Positions 30,966 to 42,419 of a stretch of 64,000 bases of DNA are shown piece by piece (positions within the stretch are counted from its first letter, which is position 1; each line of letters opens with the position of its first letter). The stretch is from Taudactylus pleione (lineage: Eukaryota > Chordata > Amphibia > Anura > Myobatrachidae). The notes beneath the pieces are model-generated. The model had not been told where the DNA came from. It worked only from the letters and a program-made list of their open reading frames with translations, and made no database searches. The position numbers and the translations under genes were made by a program. The DNA lies in assembly GCA_031769625.1 (NCBI GenBank), contig JAUIMM010000113.1:13612501-13676500 (forward strand), in the 5' to 3' direction.

Positions 30966-31203
30966 CTGTTGGAATAATTAAAAATATGGATTAGCTCATT
31001 GCTCTACCTATTGTGTATGCTATATTACAGACACCGCTTACAATTTCAGAGAAGGGCAATTATTTCATATATTCTGTTTTATTTTTGAACTCCTTGTGTA
31101 TTTGTAGTTTAAATTACTTTCAGTAACTTGTTTTATATAGTGTTTCTTTTCTATTTTGATAACATTTTAGAATTGAAGACAAAAAACAAACAATATAACC
31201 AAA

Positions 31204-31209
31204 GATATA

Positions 31210-31252
<43 letters not shown>

Positions 31253-31257
31253 TATTC
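31204..31257. repeat. TA microsatellite
   Basis: TATATATG then an uninterrupted TA run. Confidence 0.95.
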
Positions 31258-31524
31258 CACTAAAATAATTGATCAGTGTGCATATTGTTGAATTTCAATC
31301 CCATGGCTTCTGATTAACATTGGAATTAATGGGAAACCTGCTCCAGGTCCACCTCACAAATTAGGTTTGCTCTGTGTAGAGAAAGACCTCAGATGCTCAC
31401 CAGATCAGAATGACGCCTCTTTGTCAGGAATTTAACTGGGCAGGGAAAGAACAGGTGTGAGCTTGAATGATACTTCTCTATTAAAAGGTAAAACTAATTT
31501 TAATAGTAGGAGCTGGGGTAGATT

Positions 31525-31860
31525 ATGGGGGAGATGTATCAACCTTCCTAAAGAGGACAAGTAGAGAAGTTGACAACCAATCAGATTGTAGCTATCATTT
31601 ATCTAGTACATTCTATAAAATAAAAGCTGGAATCCGTATCATGGTGGCCAGGACAGAACACAGAGGGGGGGGGGGGGAGTGAGAGAAAGGAAAGTTTAGA
31701 AAAGGAATACTAGTAGAAGGGGGCACAGATAGAGGCACAAGGGGGCATAGAGATGCAAAAGGTACAAAGGATACAAAGGGCCCAGACAGACAGAAGGGGT
31801 GCAGATTGTGGAACAGAAAGGTAGGAGGGGGGAACTGAGTCAGAATGGGGCACAAGTTTG
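31525..31860. repeat. Half MITE joined to purine-rich sequence
   Basis: 31525-31620 is one arm of the GGGGGAGATGTATCAA...AACCAATCAGATT palindrome family. It is followed by an A/G-rich block with a G-run at about 31662-31676. Pairing of a half MITE with a purine tract repeats the arrangement at 10140-10445. Confidence 0.6.
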
Positions 31861-31920
31861 TAGGCTTGTCATATCATCCCTTTAACTCAGAATACATGTG
31901 GATTACACAGGTTCTGTAGC

Positions 31921-32283
31921 CAGGGGCGTATCTATAATGGGTGCAGGGAACACGGGCCCCTGGGTCCAGGGGGGCCCCGCACCGCACACCCTGCACCCAT
32001 AGTATTACTTACCCCCCCGGAGTCCCACGTCGGCGTGGGGGTCCGGCACTGTAAAGACGACTGGAAAATGGCCGCCGCTGCCATTTTCCTGTTGTTTGTG
32101 CATGCGTAGCCATTTTCCCGGTGACCTGCGCAAACTCTATAGACACTGGGCACACTCTAGTGCCCAGAGTCTATACTTCCGGCGCTGACCGCGCACAGCT
32201 CAGTGCGCTGCCGGCCGCCAGACAGAGAAGAGGCCCGTGTTGGAGACTGCACACAGGCCCCCTCCTCTCTAGAAATGCCCCTG
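31921..32283. mobile_element. hAT-type non-autonomous element
   Basis: Ends CAGGGGCGTATCTATAATG and CTAGAAATGCCCCTG; flanks TCTGTAGC (31913-31920) and TCTGTGGC (32284-32291), one mismatch. It is an inverted-orientation relative of 4388-4710 and 1-299 (TGGGTCCAGGGGGGCCCC, CACCCTGCACCCAT). Confidence 0.87.
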
Positions 32284-32680
32284 TCTGTGGCTGATGAAAA
32301 CCAGGTGATATGTGAACTTTAAGTCAGCCAGCCACAGAACCTGTGTAATTCATGTGTGTCCTGAATTAAAAGGGATGATCTGGCGAGCCTACACATATAG
32401 AGGCACGGACAGACAGAAGCGGGTACAGGAAATGTGTAGAAAACACAAAATTACTTGTTGTAGACAGATCACTCGACTGTTTTGTTTTCAAATAAAATAT
32501 GGCGTAGAGGCGGTTTCTGGGTGGAAATATACCAACAAGCAGCAGCAACAAAGGTATTCTCCCTGTGCATATCCTGCAAATTTACTTTAGCAAATAGGCC
32601 CAATAGAAACATTCTATTTTAGTGTGTTTGTGTGCTTGTGCGTGTGCATGCGCGTGTATAGATTGATATACATTGTATTT
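32284..32680. other. Unassigned sequence
   Basis: No gene recognised. A GT-rich stretch at 32622-32660 precedes the next repeat fragment. Confidence 0.4.
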
Positions 32681-32689
32681 ATTTGCCCT

Positions 32690-32764
32690 TTTCTTCTTGG
32701 GGGGGGGGGAGTGCCAAATTAGAACTTGCCTCCGGGCGACTGGGATGAACATACGCCACTGCGT
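32690..32764. repeat. Right end of a hAT-like repeat (TACGCCACTG)
   Basis: AACTTGCCTCCGGGCGACTG and GATGAACATACGCCACTG match the right end of the nested element at 62558-62903 (CTTGCCTCCGGGCATCTGGG, TTTACGCCACTG). Its left end was not defined. Confidence 0.65.
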
Positions 32765-32974
32765 GTCAATATGGAGGAGGCAGAGCCAATATGATGCGAT
32801 TTCATTAGAATCAAGTCATTTGACCCCCCCCTTCCCCCCGATTGACCCGCGAATCACGGCAATTGCTGTGAGGGGGCGTGCCTTAAGAACATACTGCCGG
32901 TCTGCTAGGTCCTGCCCCGGTCAGATCTGCTGTTTGTGTATACTGTATGTGACCTATGTGTTTGCATGTAAGGT

Positions 32975-33091
32975 ATGTGTGACATAGGTATGTGTGTGTG
33001 TGTTTGTGTATATGTTTATATGCGTGTGTGTATGTATATATATATGTACACACACACACATATATATATATATATAATTATATAATATATA
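32975..33091. repeat. TG and TA microsatellites
   Basis: TGTGTGTGTTTGTGTATATG, ACACACACACA and TA runs up to the start of the next element. Confidence 0.9.
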
Positions 33092-33329
33092 CAGGGGCGC
33101 CGAGAGGGGGGGAGCGGGTACAATTTACCTGGGCCCGGGCTTCCAGAGGGGCCCGGTGGGGGCCCCGGGTCCGGCGCCGCCCCCCCCTCCCTTCCTCCCT
33201 CCCTCACAGCAGCCCAGCACACAGCGCCCCCCCCCCGGCTTTGCGCCGGGCTAAGGGGCTCACAGTGCTCCCTCCGCGGCGCTGCAAAGTATGGTTTTCT
33301 TTCTCAAGGGGGCGTGGCCACTACGCCCC

Positions 33330-33362
<33 letters not shown>
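33092..33362. mobile_element. GC-rich hAT-like element in TA microsatellite
   Basis: Starts CAGGGGCGCCGAGAGGG and ends GGCCACTACGCCCCTG at about 33331, followed by more TA repeats to 33362. Shares its interior with 19385-19775. An ORF across the element covers repeat sequence only. Confidence 0.7.
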
Positions 33363-33534
33363 GTGGAACCCCCCCCCAATAAAAATCCTGTGTTTGCCCC
33401 TGATATCCCTGATCACTTTGCAGTCAATTAAGGCACTTTTTCTGTTCATCTTACACTTGATAAGGTTGACAAAACATTTTCAGAGCCAACCATAAATATA
33501 CCAAAAATTATCCATTATATTATTATTTCTAACT

Positions 33535-34698
33535 AGCTGGGATACCGGCGTTGCCTGGGTTTAAGACTGGAGCTGAAGTACACCTGCAGCCTTCATTTTT
33601 TGACATTGTCCTTGCCTAAACCTGGATATCTATGCACATTAGGAGTAAATGACAGTGCAGGCAGCATATTCTCATACCACTGGGAATGGGGTATATCAGG
33701 AGCAGAGTGACTTACAGAACAGTATAGCTTCCAAAATCACTTGAGTTTAAGAAATCACTGCAGAAAAGAAGGGGTGATTCAGCTGCGGACGCATATGCTA
33801 TTGCTGCTTTAGCTGTAATATGGTAATAATGCAGCAGGAGATTTTACACCTCCTACAGTACATGCATGGTCTCTTCTGCTGGCTGAGTGACCATGGGGAC
33901 ACACAAGCCGGCTGCTGCAGATGAGTTAAAGAGACAAGGAAATCTCCATCAGCCGACGGAGATCCCTGCCTCTCCATTCCTCTCCCCCCCACCCCTCCCA
34001 ACATCGGTGACACGCCTCCATTTGGGAAAAGGAGGCCTTCGCCGCCTGCTCCTAGTCCTGAAAGGGCATCAGACTGTCAATCACTTACAGTCTGCTGCTG
34101 GACTGCATGCGGGATCGCAGACCCATACTGCAAATGCACAGATTCCCGGTAATCGGGAATCTGCGTGATCCCTGTCACTGCTTTCGCAGCTGAATCACCC
34201 CCTGAAATCGCTCTGCAGACCAATGTTGAAGACCATGTCTAGCAGAGCTGCCATCAGGGGGCGAAGGGGGCCCATCCGCAGTGGTACTCTTTCCAGACAG
34301 AAGGGGGCCTGTCCACAGTGGCACTGTATGGCTTCAATCAATCTCTCCTGCTGTTTGTAATCTCCATATGCTAAGCTTTGCCAGGATCAAAGAGTGTGGA
34401 TTGATTATACTGTCTGCCACTGTCTGAATGTATTGCGTGCTGAGCTGCTCATGAGCCTGCCAGAGTGTGACAGTGTCTGTATGAAGCCAGCCCCAGATTC
34501 TGAGTAATTTAAGAGTGCCTCGGTTTTAAGGGATTGTGTGACAGTGTGTGGCCCTGATGAAGTTCACACCTAGGCAAAAACCTATTCCTGATCAAACTAC
34601 ACCACCATGCCAAATGTGATGGAGCTAGGTACAAAACTCTGACAGTGCATAAATGAAAAACAGGCAAACAGGCAGACACACTTTCTCATTTATTACAG
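33535..34698. repeat. Interspersed repeat AGCTGGGATACCGGC, copy 1
   Basis: Starts AACTAGCTGGGATACCGGCG and ends with CAGGCAAACAGGCAGACACA...TCTCATTTATTA. The 3' part (TGATGAAGTTCACACCTAGG, ACACCACCATGCCAAATGTG) matches copy 2 at 34703-36375. Interrupted by the MITE 33771-34202. No reading frame. I do not know its class. Confidence 0.7.
33771..34202. mobile_element. MITE, GGGGTGATTCAGCTGCG termini
   Basis: Exact 17-bp inverted ends GGGGTGATTCAGCTGCG and CGCAGCTGAATCACCCC, nested in the repeat 33535-34698. It contains small hairpins such as GATTCCCGGTAATCGGGAATC (34141-34161). Belongs to the GATTCAG group of multi-hairpin elements. Confidence 0.8.
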
Positions 34699-34702
34699 TA
34701 CA

Positions 34703-36375
34703 AGCTGGGATACCCGGCTATGCCCGGGTTGAAGACTGGACCCTGAAGTACACATGCATCCTCTATTTGTGTACATTGTTCTTGCCTATAACCCCATTCC
34801 ATTGATTCTGAAAAAGGCCCCACTGTTTGCTAACATGCATGCAAACAGTGGCATAACTACCTTGGGTGCAACGGGTGCAACTGCGAACACAAGGTGGGCC
34901 AGCCCAGTCAGGGCTGCTGAGGGGAGCCTGGGTGTCGGTGGTGCTGATTTGGTGGTGGCCCGCCAGCTGACTACAGCTGGTGCACCAGCAGGTAGACATG
35001 GAGAAACAGTGCCGCCAATCGCAAGGCAATCAGAGCTTGCGGACCGGCAGCCAATCAGTATTGGTGACTCCTTATTGGCTGCTGAACAGCAAGCTCTGAT
35101 TGGGTCGTGACCAGCGCCAGATTCAAACTGCGCTGGCACTGTCTGTCCATGTCTGCCACTGCCTGTCCAGCTGTAATTAGCTAGCGGCATGGCACAAAAT
35201 CCACACCTGCTGGCTGCTGGTGGCATACAGGGGGAGGCAAGAGGCTGCTGGAGGGACACGGGGAGGTGAGTTGCTGGGGGGTGCATAATGTGTAGAGTAT
35301 TACTGTGTGGCATAATCTTATAACATTATGCCACACAGTAATGCCCCTTATAAAATTATGCCACACAGTAATGCCCCTTATAAGGGGCATTACTGTTTAA
35401 GGGGTACTACTATTGTGTGGAATAATGTAATATATGGGGAACTACTACTATGTGGCATAATCTGTAAAGGGCATTACTGTGTGGTATATTGTGTAAGGAG
35501 CATTACTGTGTAATATAAGGGGCATTACTGTGTGGAATAATGTATAAGGGGCACTACACTGCATGGCATAATGTGTATAAAATGTACTACTGTTATACAT
35601 AACCTAAATGGGCTCTGTGTGGCATAACAATAATGGGCTGTGTGAGTGGGCAAATGTATGTGTTTTTTCTTACCTCTGGGGGGGGCAATCTTGCTATGTG
35701 GCACACAAAGTTCTAGTTACTCCCTTGCATACAAACACAGAGGGCTGACTAATATATATGGTCACTTTAAAAAGTACTAACTCTGGATTTAATATGAACT
35801 TGCAGGAGTCATAAGCTGTGTACACACCAGACGATATTTTGCACGATACGAACACATCAGAACGACAAATCGAGTGAAATATGTCCAAATCATGAATGTC
35901 CACTCACAATCACGATGCCGATGCGCATACCCTCAGGCTATACATCGCATCTTCAGAACTTGCCTACAGCAGGCAAGATCTGCCAATCTCATACACGATG
36001 CTCTGGAAATTGTTAAGGACACTTTTTACCACCATATCATGTCCTGGAGTGCCAGGGAGCTGCCAGGGAGAGTTCAATGAAAATCGCACTTGCTCAGCCT
36101 GTGAGCTTAAAAGGATACATTTGTAGCTAGTACATAGGTTTTTGTCAGACTGGCAATTCCCACTGGAGCCAGCCCTGGAACCTGTGTAATGTAAGAGTGT
36201 CCCCATTTTTAGGGATTGTTTGACAGTGTGTAGCTTGATGAAGTTCAAACCTAAGCAAAAACATAATCCTGATCAAACTACACCACCATGCCAAATTTGG
36301 TGGAGCTAGGTCCAAAACTCTGGTCGTGCATAAAGGACAAACAGACAGACAGGTTTTCTCGCTTATTATATAGAT
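34703..36375. repeat. Interspersed repeat AGCTGGGATACCCGGC, copy 2
   Basis: Starts CAAGCTGGGATACCCGGCTA and ends GACAGACAGGTTTTCTCGCT then TTATTATATAGATA. Adjacent to copy 1 in the same orientation. Interrupted by the hAT-type element 34846-35727. A further AT-rich piece at about 35815-36090 (GTGTACACACCAGACGATAT) may be another insertion. Confidence 0.7.
34846..35727. mobile_element. hAT-type non-autonomous element with internal minisatellite
   Basis: Ends CAGTGGCATAACTAC and TAGTTACTCCCTTG. Flanks CATGCAAA (34838-34845) and CATACAAA (35728-35735), one mismatch. The right half (about 35300-35620) is a degenerate array of GGGCATTACTGTGTGGCATA-like units of about 30 bp. ORFs over the left half on both strands reflect GC-rich repeat sequence. 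Confidence 0.87.
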
Positions 36376-36429
36376 ACAGATATACATGGAGTCATCTATA
36401 AATGAGGGACATGGCCATTGTAGTTTTAC

Positions 36430-36475
36430 CTCTTTGTAAACAGCAAATCCACAGCAGAAATCGATGAATGGAAAT
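36430..36475 (-). CDS. Weak candidate exon on the minus strand
   Basis: 46 nt between a good pyrimidine-rich acceptor (CTTTCTCTTGCCGTCATATTGTAG, shown here in part) and donor GTAAAA. Its frame can be joined to the candidate exon at 30904-30965 without a stop (one leftover base completing GAT). No domain support; all three frames are open, so the evidence is thin. Confidence 0.22.
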
Positions 36476-37689
36476 CTACAATATGACGGCAAGAGAAAGG
36501 TCAATAAACGTTGGGGTGTGCTCAACTCCATTGTTAACATTTTCTACGTATCCTTGTTAGTACATACTGTATGCATTGACATAAAATGTGCTCTATAAGC
36601 TGAGACTCTATAAATAATAAATTACATCAATTAAGCAAATGGCAAAAGCAATGTTTGAAATGTGGGATAATGCATTTCCTACTGTTAGGGTATTAGTAGT
36701 GCGGCATTCCGTTACCGTAAGAAAAGCATGCTATTATACAGGATGCAGGACACCCAGGTAACCTCCGTCACTGTATATAGTATTTCCCAGAACCAAGTGT
36801 TTTATTCCTTTATATGTTGTAACCCCCTTTTTTAACACTAAAGGGTCACAAGGTTACTAACGCCCTTGTTATCTAATTTACCCACCTTTAACATTCCTCT
36901 AAGTGGTGTACATAATTTTATCAGTGCCTCCACCCAAGTATTAGTGGTCAGTCTGGGCCTACTTGGGAAAACCTAAATGTTAATAGGAATTAAGAAATTT
37001 AGGGTAGATAACCCAGTATATAAATTATAATAGTAGTCCTGTTCAAATCCTGTCCCTCTTAGGTTAGGTGTTCACCAATAACTCTCGGTGCTACTCCAGG
37101 TAAGTAACTCACTTTGATTATAATTCATATATCTTTTTATGAATAAATAATACCTAGGCAGTAACAAATGTTTGCTATATACCATAACTTTGAAATACAC
37201 AGTTATACATGTTTATATGTTCATAAATTTTAACTGAACTATACATTTATACCACATCATAATAATCTATATAAAGATATATTGATCCGTAAATAGAAAC
37301 TATGCAGGAATCTAGAATCTTACAGCGAATCCGACATCCCTGGAAATATCACAGTCAAATACAGTTATTCATGTCCACTTGTGTGAATAGTCTCATACAG
37401 TAAAGTAGTTGGATCAGAGTAATAATTACGTTTTATAAAGGCAGCAGAGGAAGTAGCCATAGAGTAAACTTATGCGCTGACCTGTGGCTCTGACCTCCTC
37501 TATCTGCAACTGAAGTAATATTTCTTATTTTAGCCCAACAAAAGTGTATATCCTGTAATTTGCAACACTTGTATTTCTAGTTGGAGTTGCTGCAAAGTTT
37601 AAAGTTGAAATACTTTAACCCCTGGAATTAGCAGTTTACCCAATGAAAGAATACCTGAAGGCCTGTCACTGAATTACCTCACATAAAGG
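36476..37689. other. Unassigned, possibly including an LTR-like segment
   Basis: 36818-37120 has features seen in LTRs: it starts TGTTGTAACCCCC, contains a TATA-like AGTATATAAATTATAATAG near 37014, and a downstream splice-donor-like CAGGTAAGTAAC near 37095. No second copy, target duplication or coding region was found, so an LTR identity is only a suggestion. Confidence 0.25.
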
Positions 37690-37808
37690 GGCATATGTAC
37701 CAAAGCTTGATGTGAGATAAAATTGTGAGATATATATCACCAACCAATCAGCTTCTAACTTACAGGCTGTGTTTAAAAAATTATAGTTAGGAGCTCACTG
37801 GTTGGTGA
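37690..37808. repeat. AACCAATCAGCTTCTAAC MITE, interrupted
   Basis: Arms ATATATCACCAACCAATCAG and ...GAGCTCACTGGTTGGTGA face each other; the right arm is cut off at 37808 by CAGGGCCGGACTGGC, the start of another element. Confidence 0.7.
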
Positions 37809-38240
37809 CAGGGCCGGACTGGCGATCGGGCAGTATTGGCAAATGCCAGAAGGGCCGTTGGCCAAATGGTCCGGTCCGGTCAGTGGCACCGTGCAGCCTT
37901 CCCTTCCAGCTCAATTCACTGTTCCATCTCCTCCTCCAGCGGCCCGCCCCTCCTGTCACTCACCGTGATGCAGCCTGCGTGACGTCCCGACGGCTCCTTT
38001 TGTGGCACGGCGTTTGAAACGTTATGCTGTCGCTCAGAGGCTGTGCTGTGTCGTTATGCTGTGGCTCTAGTCCCATCCACCAATCACAGTGGTGGGATGT
38101 CTCCCCTCACTGATTGGTGGATGGATGGAGCTATCCACCAATCAGAATTCAGAAGGCCGCAGGAGGACTAGACAAGGAGATGGACTGATTGCAGCAGGGT
38201 AAGTGATATGGTGAAGGTTCACAGTCCTATAGTTGGGTCG
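37809..38240. mobile_element. hAT-like element start, CAGGGCCGGACTGGC
   Basis: The CAGGG start placed directly in a MITE arm suggests a hAT-type insertion. GC-rich interior with repeats of CCACCAATCA. The right end could not be identified, so the end given is arbitrary. Confidence 0.4.
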
Positions 38241-38926
38241 CCTCATAGATCTGAGCACTATTTACAATGAGAGAGGGAGGGAGAACATATTTGGACCATA
38301 ACTTTTAATAAAAAGGGCAGGCAGATTTGGGTAAGATGTTTAATAAAGGGGGTATTTGTGGCATTATTTCTAATTATGGAGTTGTTTGCTTGTGTGTGTG
38401 TGTATGGGGGGGTTAATCTAGTGCATTATTTTTAATAAGGGATGTGTGTGTGTTGTATATGTGTGTGTTTATGTATGTGTGTGTGTAAAATCTGTGGTTT
38501 GATTTTTTTCATGAGGGAGGAGGGGGATTATCCAATTTGAGGTACAGCTTTTAATCAGGTTTGTGTGTGGGGGGTTATATCTGGTTTTGTATTTGTTTAT
38601 AGGTTTTTGATGTTTTTATATTTAAATTGCCATACCCACATTACACAAGCTAAACCGACATTGCATAAACCATACCCACATTACATAAACCATTCCTGCA
38701 AGATTTTCATTACACTAATTTTTTCATCACAGTGTGCTGGTAGAAAAGCTGGGGCCAAATGCTTGTATTGTCCCTGTCGAAGTCAAATAATTGGATATGA
38801 TCGATTGCAATTATTATCTGACGATCTAGTTTATGGTCTGATAAAGAGTAAAATGGACATCACTCTGCGTCGGCGAAATCCGATGCAGCACAAAGTCAGT
38901 TTATGGGAAACAGGTTCTGTGTATAT
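38241..38926. other. Unassigned; TG-rich and short tandem repeats
   Basis: TG-rich at 38388-38490; a short array of CCATACCCACATTACATAAA-like units at 38630-38695. The plus-strand frame at 38730-38942 (containing KAGAKCLYCPCRSQIIGYD) has no recognised homology. Confidence 0.4.
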
Positions 38927-39123
38927 GGGGTCTTTTTACTAAGCAGTGTTAGGAGACAGAGTGAAAAATGATAAGTCTGTGATAAGGTGCCAGCCAATCA
39001 GCTCCCAACTGTCATTTTTCAAACAGCCTGTGAGATGACAGTTGGGAGCTGATTGGCTGGCACCTTATCACAGACTTATCACTTTTCACTCTGTCTCATA
39101 ACACTGCTTAGTAACTCGACCCC
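38927..39123. mobile_element. Full palindromic MITE, ACTAAGCAGTGTTAGGAGAC
   Basis: An almost perfect inverted repeat of 197 bp. ACTAAGCAGTGTTAGGAGAC and CAGCCAATCAGCTCCCAACT are mirrored at the right. Flanked by TAT on both sides. Best-preserved copy of the family in the window. Confidence 0.9.
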
Positions 39124-39439
39124 TATGTCTGTAACAAGTAATTAAAAATGCACACAGATACTGGTATGTGTTTAGGAGTATTTTAAATGCAAAGTTAGAA
39201 ACCATTGTCAGAAGTCTGACTATCTTTGGCAATTGTATTCCTTTTTGTTCAATGCTACTGTAGAAGAGGGACTGACATTTACATTCCAAACAGGCAGAGG
39301 AGGACCTTTGATGTGTTATCAGACATTGTGACAGCAGGTATCTGCTGGTCATCTCTGAGCAGAAAGACTTCATTGTCTATTACACCTTGGAATTTGGTTC
39401 AGACAGACATAATATCAAATATGCCAGTTGATGGACAAA

Positions 39440-39440
<1 letters not shown>
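39124..39440. other. Unassigned; minus-strand open patch
   Basis: Minus strand reads VIDNEVFLLRDDQQIPAVTM then SDNTSK over about 34 codons. No consensus splice pair fits well and no family is recognised. Probably repeat-derived or chance. Confidence 0.25.
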
Positions 39441-39477
<37 letters not shown>

Positions 39478-39660
39478 TGTATAACCCTGTCCATTAACAC
39501 ATACACTGATGCACATAACGCACACACATAAAGATATATGCATGCACATAGACACTCGTATGTGTATCCACTTGTGTACACATAGATGCCCATGTGCATC
39601 CTCACATACATACATACGAACATTACACGGATGCACATATGCGAACGCATATGTATAGAA
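39441..39660. repeat. TA microsatellite and degenerate ACACATA repeats
   Basis: TA run at 39443-39473, then CACACACATA, TGCACATAGACACTCG and similar phrases. The long frames here are repeat artefacts. Confidence 0.8.
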
Positions 39661-40360
39661 TGGTTCCCATTCACTACGGTTAATAATCAGAGTTATTTAA
39701 GGAATTGTGAGATAATGATTAAGATGTAATATGTACTTAAATGAGATCTGAGGTGCGGAATACAGTGGACAGGTCGTGTTTGGTATTATACTAAATCCCT
39801 CTTTATTCGCAGATCTCTGGTTCTATCGGCCAGGAGATCGCATCATGCTTCCGCTAGTTACGGATCATAGGGAGTTATTGGTTAGCATGTTACCATTTTG
39901 TATGAAGTGTCTGTAGCCAGTTTAACTAGTTCTTCGGCGGGAAAACTACACAAAGAAGCTGTTGGAGAACTGAGACATACCCCTAATGACACCATATGAA
40001 CTAACCAATGACCAGAGTGACTTGAAGCAAGAACCAATGAGAATCTGTTATTATGTGCCTTTGTTGTCTCTGTAATCTGTACCGAATATAGGCTTGTGAG
40101 CTGGGTGCAGTATGCAGTCATTTCTCCATTTCTTTGGGTGATGGTGACCGCAGGGTTCAGGATTGAAATACTGCATACTGGGACCAGTAGCACATGTGTA
40201 TGTATTGGCTGGACTTATATATATCTTATTGCTTTTTATTCTAATTGTTAAAGCTTTCCCTGTTTACATAAATAACTTTTTGTGCTTTGGAACCCACAAT
40301 TGGACTGGAAAGCAATTCTTTCTTTAGCGACTTGCAGCGCTAATAGCGACTAGCGACAAT
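39661..40360. other. Possible solo LTR or repeat, uncertain
   Basis: AACCAATGACC and AACCAATGAG (CCAAT boxes) at about 40000 and 40030, a TATA-like GAATATAGGC near 40083 and ATAAATAACTTTTTGTGC near 40268 could be LTR promoter and polyadenylation signals. No termini or target duplication were verified and no retroviral genes are nearby. Confidence 0.25.
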
Positions 40361-40529
40361 TAGGTATCAATATCCCCCAGGCTGAAAGTTGCTAGCCAGC
40401 CCCTGCTGTCATTGCCGCTGAGGAGCCGTGAAGAGAAGCTGGGGCCAGGAGTGGACAGGATCCGAGAAGACACAGAAGGTGAGTTGGGGCGGCAGAGACT
40501 GAGCGATAAGGATCCAATGGGAGTTGCTA

Positions 40530-41520
40530 CTATACATACAGGGAGGGGGGGAGGGGGGGGAGAGACACAGGACAAGGAGCTGCTGCTATAGAGAAGGAGG
40601 GGTTATCTACTGGGAGAGGAGACACAGGACAGGGAGCTGCTGCTATGGGGCGGGAATCATCTGCTGGGAGAGGAGATACAGGACAGGGAGCTGCTGCTAT
40701 AGGGGGATCATCTGCTGGGAGAGGAGACACAGGACAGAGCTGCTGCTATAGGGACGGGGAAGAACATCTGCTGGGAGAGGTTGACAGGACAGGGAGCTGC
40801 TGCTATAGGGATGGGGGGGCATCTTGTGGGAGAAGAGGCACAGGACAGGGAGCTGGTGCTATAGGACAGGGGGGATCATCTTGTGGGACACAGGACAGGG
40901 AGCTGCTGTTATAAGGACGGGGGGAGGGGGGTCATCTGGTGGGAGAGGAGACACAGGACAGAGAGCTGCTGTTATTAGGATGGGGTTAGGTCTAGAACGA
41001 GATGCTTCACAGGACCTTTGATGTCACAACCACGTGACCGGCAACCAAAGGGGAGGGGCAAGGTTTAGAATAGGGGCCAAAAATGTTTGCTCGCCACACT
41101 TCAGGCACGGTTTATATTTCCTCTCCATGCCCATGTGTATAGTAACACTGGTAGCTGTCCGGCCTTGTCACAGCGGTCACGTGGTTGTGACATCAGAGGT
41201 CCTTTCTTCAAGTTGGATCTAGCAACAACCGATGGGGGAGGGGGTATAATCTGATGGGAGAGGAGACACAGGGCAGGGAGCTGCTGCTATAGGGATGGGG
41301 TGGTTGGAATATGGTGGGAGAGGAGACACAGGGCAGGGAGCTGCTGCTATAGGGATGGGGTGGTTGGAATATGGTGGGAGAGAAGACACATGGACAGGGA
41401 GCTGCTGCTAGAGGGATGGGGGGGTTACTCAGGTGGGAATGTATTGACATAGTGACAGGGAGATGCTGCTTGAAAAACACGTTGGGGGAGTCGAAGCTGC
41501 TGGTCGGAGAGGAGACATAT
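40530..41520. repeat. Minisatellite, unit about 55-60 bp
   Basis: About a dozen units of the type ACAGGGAGCTGCTGCTATAG, then GGATGGGG, CATCTGCTGGGAGAGGAGAC. Two blocks (40545-40985 and 41225-41475) flank a different segment with inverted ends AGGACCTTTGATGTCACAACCACGTG (in part, 41011) and CACGTGGTTGTGACATCAGAGG (41178). Frames through the array are artefacts. Confidence 0.88.
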
Positions 41521-41529
41521 ACACACTTC

Positions 41530-41670
41530 ATGTGTTTTAAAGGGGCATAATGTGTTTTAAGGGGCATTACTGTGTGCCATAATGTGTTTTAAGGGGCATT
41601 ACTGTGTGGCATGTGTTTTAAGGGGCATCACTGTGTGACATAATGTGTTTTAAAATGCATAATGTGGGGA
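41530..41670. repeat. GGGGCATTACTGTGTG tandem units
   Basis: Five or so units of TTTTAAGGGGCATTACTGTG with ATAATGTG, like the array in 34846-35727. The array suggests that 40.4-41.7 kb belongs to a related hAT-type element. Confidence 0.75.
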
Positions 41671-42419
41671 GACCTGACCATTGAAACCGGTTACACTCCC
41701 TCCCCAGGCAGAGGACACAGAGCTGGTATCCCGTGGACAATGAGGGGTGTTTCTACCAGGCGCAGCTTTGGTCCGCACTGTCAGTGTCTGTGCCCTTGTC
41801 TGGAGTCCCTGCTTTTCGACCCCCCTGGTCAACCTCGTATTCCACCTTGATCACTCCAGGTAACAGATGCTTCACTGCGGCATCACAAGGGCTAACAGCA
41901 TCTAGAGGGGTGAATAGCGGGACACCGCTCCGGCTCCACACCAATGTTCTCCAAGTACTGACTCTTAAACCATTCTGCGCATCACCATATTACATTAGAC
42001 ATACTGGGGTGGACTGTAATCTACAGCGACTCCAGTGCTATATTTAAATTTGAATTTGTTTTTGTTTCCTACTCTGAACATGTCTCCTACTGTTTATTGT
42101 TTTTAGTCATGACCATCGAACACTCCCTATGTACCCCTGATTTGATATGTAGTTTCAGTTTATCAGGTCAAGTATGTACATGTATCTTGAGATTTGATTG
42201 CATAAAAGTTTCATCATGGACAGCGTGCAGCACCGCAAAACTTTTCTCTCTTTTTTTTTAACCTAAGGGGGTGTGGTCATGCCTCCTGCGAGACAGATAA
42301 CACATATTTTTTTTTGCAGTTGCTTATAATGAGAATCTTTGTTAAATTGTCTATATTCCCAAATAGTCTAATTCCAAATTTGTATCTTTCAGTAAGGATT
42401 ATAATTTGTTATGTTTTAA
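41671..42419. other. Unassigned sequence with a GC-rich repeat fragment
   Basis: 42230-42290 (GCAGCACCGCAAAACTTTTC, AAGGGGGTGTGGTCATGCC) is a fragment of the 19385-19775 repeat. No gene recognised in the rest. Confidence 0.4.

Noticed and set aside
34754..35313. Frames of 118 and 175 codons on opposite strands
   Set aside because: Both fall inside a hAT-type non-autonomous element with proven ends; GC-rich repeat sequence, not a gene.
36818..37120. Endogenous retrovirus
   Set aside because: Promoter-like motifs only; no paired LTR, primer-binding site, target duplication or gag/pol/env sequence nearby.
39226..39474. Minus-strand patch VIDNEVFLLRDDQQIPAV as another RBR exon
   Set aside because: The best acceptor and donor do not enclose the same frame, and nothing resembles HOIP domains.
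40524..41021. Repetitive frames with GQGAAAI-like units
   Set aside because: Translation of a minisatellite.
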